8,749 nucleotides of DNA from CAZFPN01 sp044370655 (GTDB lineage: Bacteria; Pseudomonadota; Alphaproteobacteria; Rickettsiales; Deianiraeaceae). This document shows, piece after piece, positions 7,071-8,749 of this stretch. Under the pieces are notes generated by a model. That model was not told the origin of the DNA and searched no databases. It was given only the letters and a program-made list of their open reading frames with translations. The stretch is taken from positions 1 to 8,749 of the forward strand of contig JBILVD010000049.1 in NCBI GenBank assembly GCA_044370655.1. The letters are read 5' to 3'. The translations under genes and the position numbers were made by a program. Within the stretch, counting starts at the first letter, position 1; each line of letters starts with the position of its first letter.

Positions 7071-7753
7071 ATGTATTTAAAAATTTCTGTAAGGTCGTTT
7101 ATCTCCGCTAATAATGTGCTGTTTTTAAAATTTTGCAAGTGTGCAAGAATATTTTTGGTATTTTGTGGGTTTTGAATGTGATGGCTTCCACCTTTATAAA
7201 AAACAACGTCAACTCCTGCAAAAATAGCGGACTTAAGCCCTGCAATGCTGTCTTCCACTGCAAGACATTCTTCTTTTTTTGCCCCGAAGTAGTTGACTGC
7301 GTTTAGGTATATATCTGGAGCTGGCTTTGATGATTGCACGCTTTCCATCGCAAAAATTCTCTCTTCTGCAAACAAATGAAGCATTTGTAATTTTTCTAAA
7401 TATCCTAAAATCGCATTAAAAGAGGAATTAGAGCATATTGCAAACTCAATGTCCTTATTTTGTAATGTTTGCAAGACTTCAATTGCGTTTTTAGTTGCTT
7501 CAACCTTTGAAGATGTGAGTTTTTTTGCATAAATAAGTGCGTTTTTAAAGGCTAAATCAACGTTTTTCTTTGGTTCTAATTTTGCAATTTCGGCAAAAAC
7601 ATCTTTCCAACCTCTGCCATTAAAATACTCTATACAATAGTCTAGTGTGTATTTAGGGTTGATGTCTAGGAGGCTTTCTGATGCTGCTATATCATACAAA
7701 ATTTGACTATCTATTAAAGTTCCGTCAAAGTCAAATAAAACAAATTTTTTCAT
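7067..7753 (-). CDS. HAD-superfamily hydrolase (phosphoglycolate phosphatase / beta-phosphoglucomutase-like)
   Basis: A 228-residue cytoplasmic phosphotransferase of HAD subfamily IA. All four HAD motifs are visible. Motif I is DFDGT (8-12), with Asp8 the nucleophile and Asp10 the acid/base. Motif II is the Ser/Thr in CSNSS (107-111). Motif III is Lys143 in SSKPAPDIY, and motif IV is the metal-binding EDS (167-169) in VEDSIAGLKSAIFAG. An alpha-helical cap fills roughly residues 16-85, placed as in class C1 caps. Sequence alone does not separate phosphoglycolate phosphatase (Gph, which detoxifies 2-phosphoglycolate from DNA repair) from sugar-phosphate phosphatases or mutases, so no symbol is given. 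The gene sits 65 bases after uppS and overlaps the glycosylase start by 4 bases. Coupling to a DNA-repair gene mildly favours a repair-linked role, but that is inference. Confidence 0.9.
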   Translation of the reverse strand: MKKFVLFDFDGTLIDSQILYDIAASESLLDINPKYTLDYCIEYFNGRGWKDVFAEIAKLEPKKNVDLAFKNALIYAKKLTSSKVEATKNAIEVLQTLQNKDIEFAICSNSSFNAILGYLEKLQMLHLFAEERIFAMESVQSSKPAPDIYLNAVNYFGAKKEECLAVEDSIAGLKSAIFAGVDVVFYKGGSHHIQNPQNTKNILAHLQNFKNSTLLAEINDLTEIFKYI

Positions 7754-7818
7754 AAAAAATAAATAGCCTCTATATAATAAAAAGTAAGCAAAAAGTTATT
7801 CAAGTGCAAGCTTTATTT

Positions 7819-8484
7819 TTATAGTCCAAAATTTCTTACTTGAGAGTTAAAAAAATCTACTGCTTTTTTGAAGTCTTCTTCATTAAATTCTGGCCATAAT
7901 ACGTCAGTAAAATATAGTTCCGTGTAAGCTAAATTCCAAAGTAAGAAATTGCTAAGACGCCTAGCTCCCCCCGTTCTAATTAATAAGTCAACATCTGGCA
8001 TATCTTTAGTATAAAGGAGTTTAGAGAATTCCTCTTTATTAAGATGTCTCTTTTCCCGAATTGCTAAATTAACTGCTTGAAGTATATCCTCCCTTCCACC
8101 ATAATTTAGTGCAATTGAAAGCGTGAATTTATCAAAACTGGCTGTATTTTTTTGCAATTTTTCAATACCTTCGCAAATCTCTTTGGAATAGGGAGATAAA
8201 TCCCCGATAATTCTAACTTTAATTTCATTTTCAATAAAGTGAGTGTATTCGCTAGATAAAAAATGCTTTATTAATTTATTTAAAAAGGCAATTTCTTCTT
8301 TGTTTCTGCCCCAATTTTCATTAGAAAATGCAAATAATGTTAAGAATGGTATGTTAAAATCTTTAGCAAATTGACATACTTTTTTTATAACACTGGCTCC
8401 TGCTTCATGACCAAAATTTGAAGCTTTGCCTTGTTTTTTTGCAAATCTTCTGTTACCATCCATTATTACACCAACATGCCTCAT
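7819..8484 (-). CDS. uppS: Undecaprenyl diphosphate synthase (cis-prenyltransferase)
   Basis: Adds eight isopentenyl units in cis to farnesyl diphosphate, making the C55 lipid carrier for peptidoglycan and other surface glycans. The 221 residues carry the family landmarks. HVGVIMDGNRRFAK (3-16) holds the metal-binding Asp9. GHEAG (25-29), TLFAFSNENWGR (49-60) and ALNYGGREDI (125-134) follow. The isopentenyl-site block is DLLIRTGGARRLSNFLLWNLAYTELYFTDVLWP (166-198), with Arg170, Arg176, Ser178 and the metal-binding Glu189. The Glu of the usual RTGGExRxSN motif (E198 in E. coli) is Ala174 (GCT, 7965-7963). The following WQ is WN. The start is firm at its upstream limit: an in-frame TGA immediately precedes the ATG, so the protein lacks the 15-odd-residue extension seen in E. 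coli UppS. It heads the minus-strand cluster. The common partners cdsA, dxr and frr are not adjacent. Confidence 0.95.
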   Translation of the reverse strand: MRHVGVIMDGNRRFAKKQGKASNFGHEAGASVIKKVCQFAKDFNIPFLTLFAFSNENWGRNKEEIAFLNKLIKHFLSSEYTHFIENEIKVRIIGDLSPYSKEICEGIEKLQKNTASFDKFTLSIALNYGGREDILQAVNLAIREKRHLNKEEFSKLLYTKDMPDVDLLIRTGGARRLSNFLLWNLAYTELYFTDVLWPEFNEEDFKKAVDFFNSQVRNFGL

Positions 8485-8490
8485 TCAAGT

Positions 8491-8518
8491 TTTATATAAA
8501 TAATAAGTTTAATGTAAA
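8491..8518 (-). promoter_or_regulatory. Candidate promoter for uppS
   Basis: On the minus strand TTTACA (8518-8513) and TATAAA (8496-8491) are separated by 16 bases. The -10 element ends only 6 bases before the uppS ATG, so this promoter would give an almost leaderless message. That agrees with the absence of a visible Shine-Dalgarno before the ATG. The base composition makes chance matches likely. Confidence 0.25.
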
Positions 8519-8553
8519 TAAAAGGAGAGTAAAAATCAAGAATATTATTTACA

Positions 8554-8749
8554 CTAACTATAGGGCTTTAAAGCATGCCTTCCAAATCTTACCCTAGAAT
8601 TCAGATTTGTATTTAGCGAAGCTTGAATTAAATATTTTACTAGGTTGTATTTTTCAACCTTAACTTTTTGGTGTATGGTGATTTGTTGGCTTACTTCTGC
8701 GGTTTTAAAAAATTTGTATAAAGTCTTCATAATATGTGTCATCATTTTT
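8554..8749 (-). CDS. Short repeated protein, right copy, with alternative C-terminal tail (may extend beyond window)
   Basis: The frame is open from the right edge. The first visible ATG is at 8745-8743, with another at 8730-8728, and it stops at 8556-8554, giving 63 residues from the first ATG. Residues encoded by 8723-8621 are identical to the left-end copy (LYKFFKTAEVSQQ and onward). After the repeat ends, the protein continues SLNTNLNSRVRFGRHALKPYS instead of the AQQKYQINLAK tail of the left copy. The codon before the first ATG (AAA) is also open, so the true start may lie outside the window. The peptide is basic and soluble, and I recognise no family. Either this tail or the left one could be native, with the other produced by rearrangement at the repeat boundary. 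uppS follows 69 bases downstream on the same strand. Confidence 0.35.
   Translation of the reverse strand, partial: KMMTHIMKTLYKFFKTAEVSQQITIHQKVKVEKYNLVKYLIQASLNTNLNSRVRFGRHALKPYS
8621..8723 (-). repeat. Right arm of 103-bp perfect inverted repeat
   Basis: Exact reverse complement of positions 1-103, with the same internal 6-bp hairpin at 8642-8660. Unlike the left arm, 26 more bases are visible on the outer side (8724-8749), so whether the repeat continues cannot be judged. The inner boundary (8620/8621) is sharp. Confidence 0.97.

Noticed and set aside
8565..8574. Perfect palindrome GCTTTAAAGC next to GCATGC near the right end, as an operator or element end
   Set aside because: It is only 10 bp and single-copy in the window, with no matching site at the left end, so it does not define an insertion element boundary.

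Overview
The window is AT-rich (about one third G+C by eye) and densely coding. The gene content suggests an alphaproteobacterium, most likely of the Rickettsiales type. It has a large-type NAD-glutamate dehydrogenase, an alphaproteobacterial-style family-4 uracil-DNA glycosylase (FWRPPGNR, with two cluster cysteines lost), an undecaprenyl diphosphate synthase with the DGNRR signature, and an FtsI-like transpeptidase. No rRNA, tRNA, CRISPR array, intact transposase or phage module was seen.

Layout: (1) 1-137 holds the tail of a short coding sequence whose first 103 bases are a perfect inverted copy of 8621-8723. (2) 179-868 (+) is a short-chain dehydrogenase-like protein with Ile at the catalytic Tyr position. 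(3) 956-3235 (-), convergent with it, is a catalytic-half-only version of the large NAD-glutamate dehydrogenase. (4) 3236-3453 is a 218-base AT-rich divergent intergenic region. (5) 3454-5067 (+) is a class B penicillin-binding protein, FtsI-like, with KSS in place of KTG. (6) 5145-8484 (-) is a compact cluster transcribed in the order uppS, HAD-family phosphatase, uracil-DNA glycosylase, unknown multi-pass membrane protein. The last three genes are separated by a 4-base overlap and a 3-base gap. (7) 8554-8749 (-) is the second copy of the repeated coding sequence, with a different carboxy-terminal tail.

Two genes serve the cell envelope: UppS makes the lipid carrier for peptidoglycan precursors and FtsI cross-links septal peptidoglycan. 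Glutamate dehydrogenase feeds amino-acid carbon into the TCA cycle, as expected in a reduced, host- or amino-acid-dependent bacterium. The phosphatase and glycosylase are housekeeping functions in damage repair or metabolite clearance.

No clearly new system was found. The points worth attention are the 103-base inverted repeat closing both ends (biological invertible segment or contig-end artefact), the half-length glutamate dehydrogenase, and several enzymes with a hallmark residue replaced while the rest of the fold looks intact.
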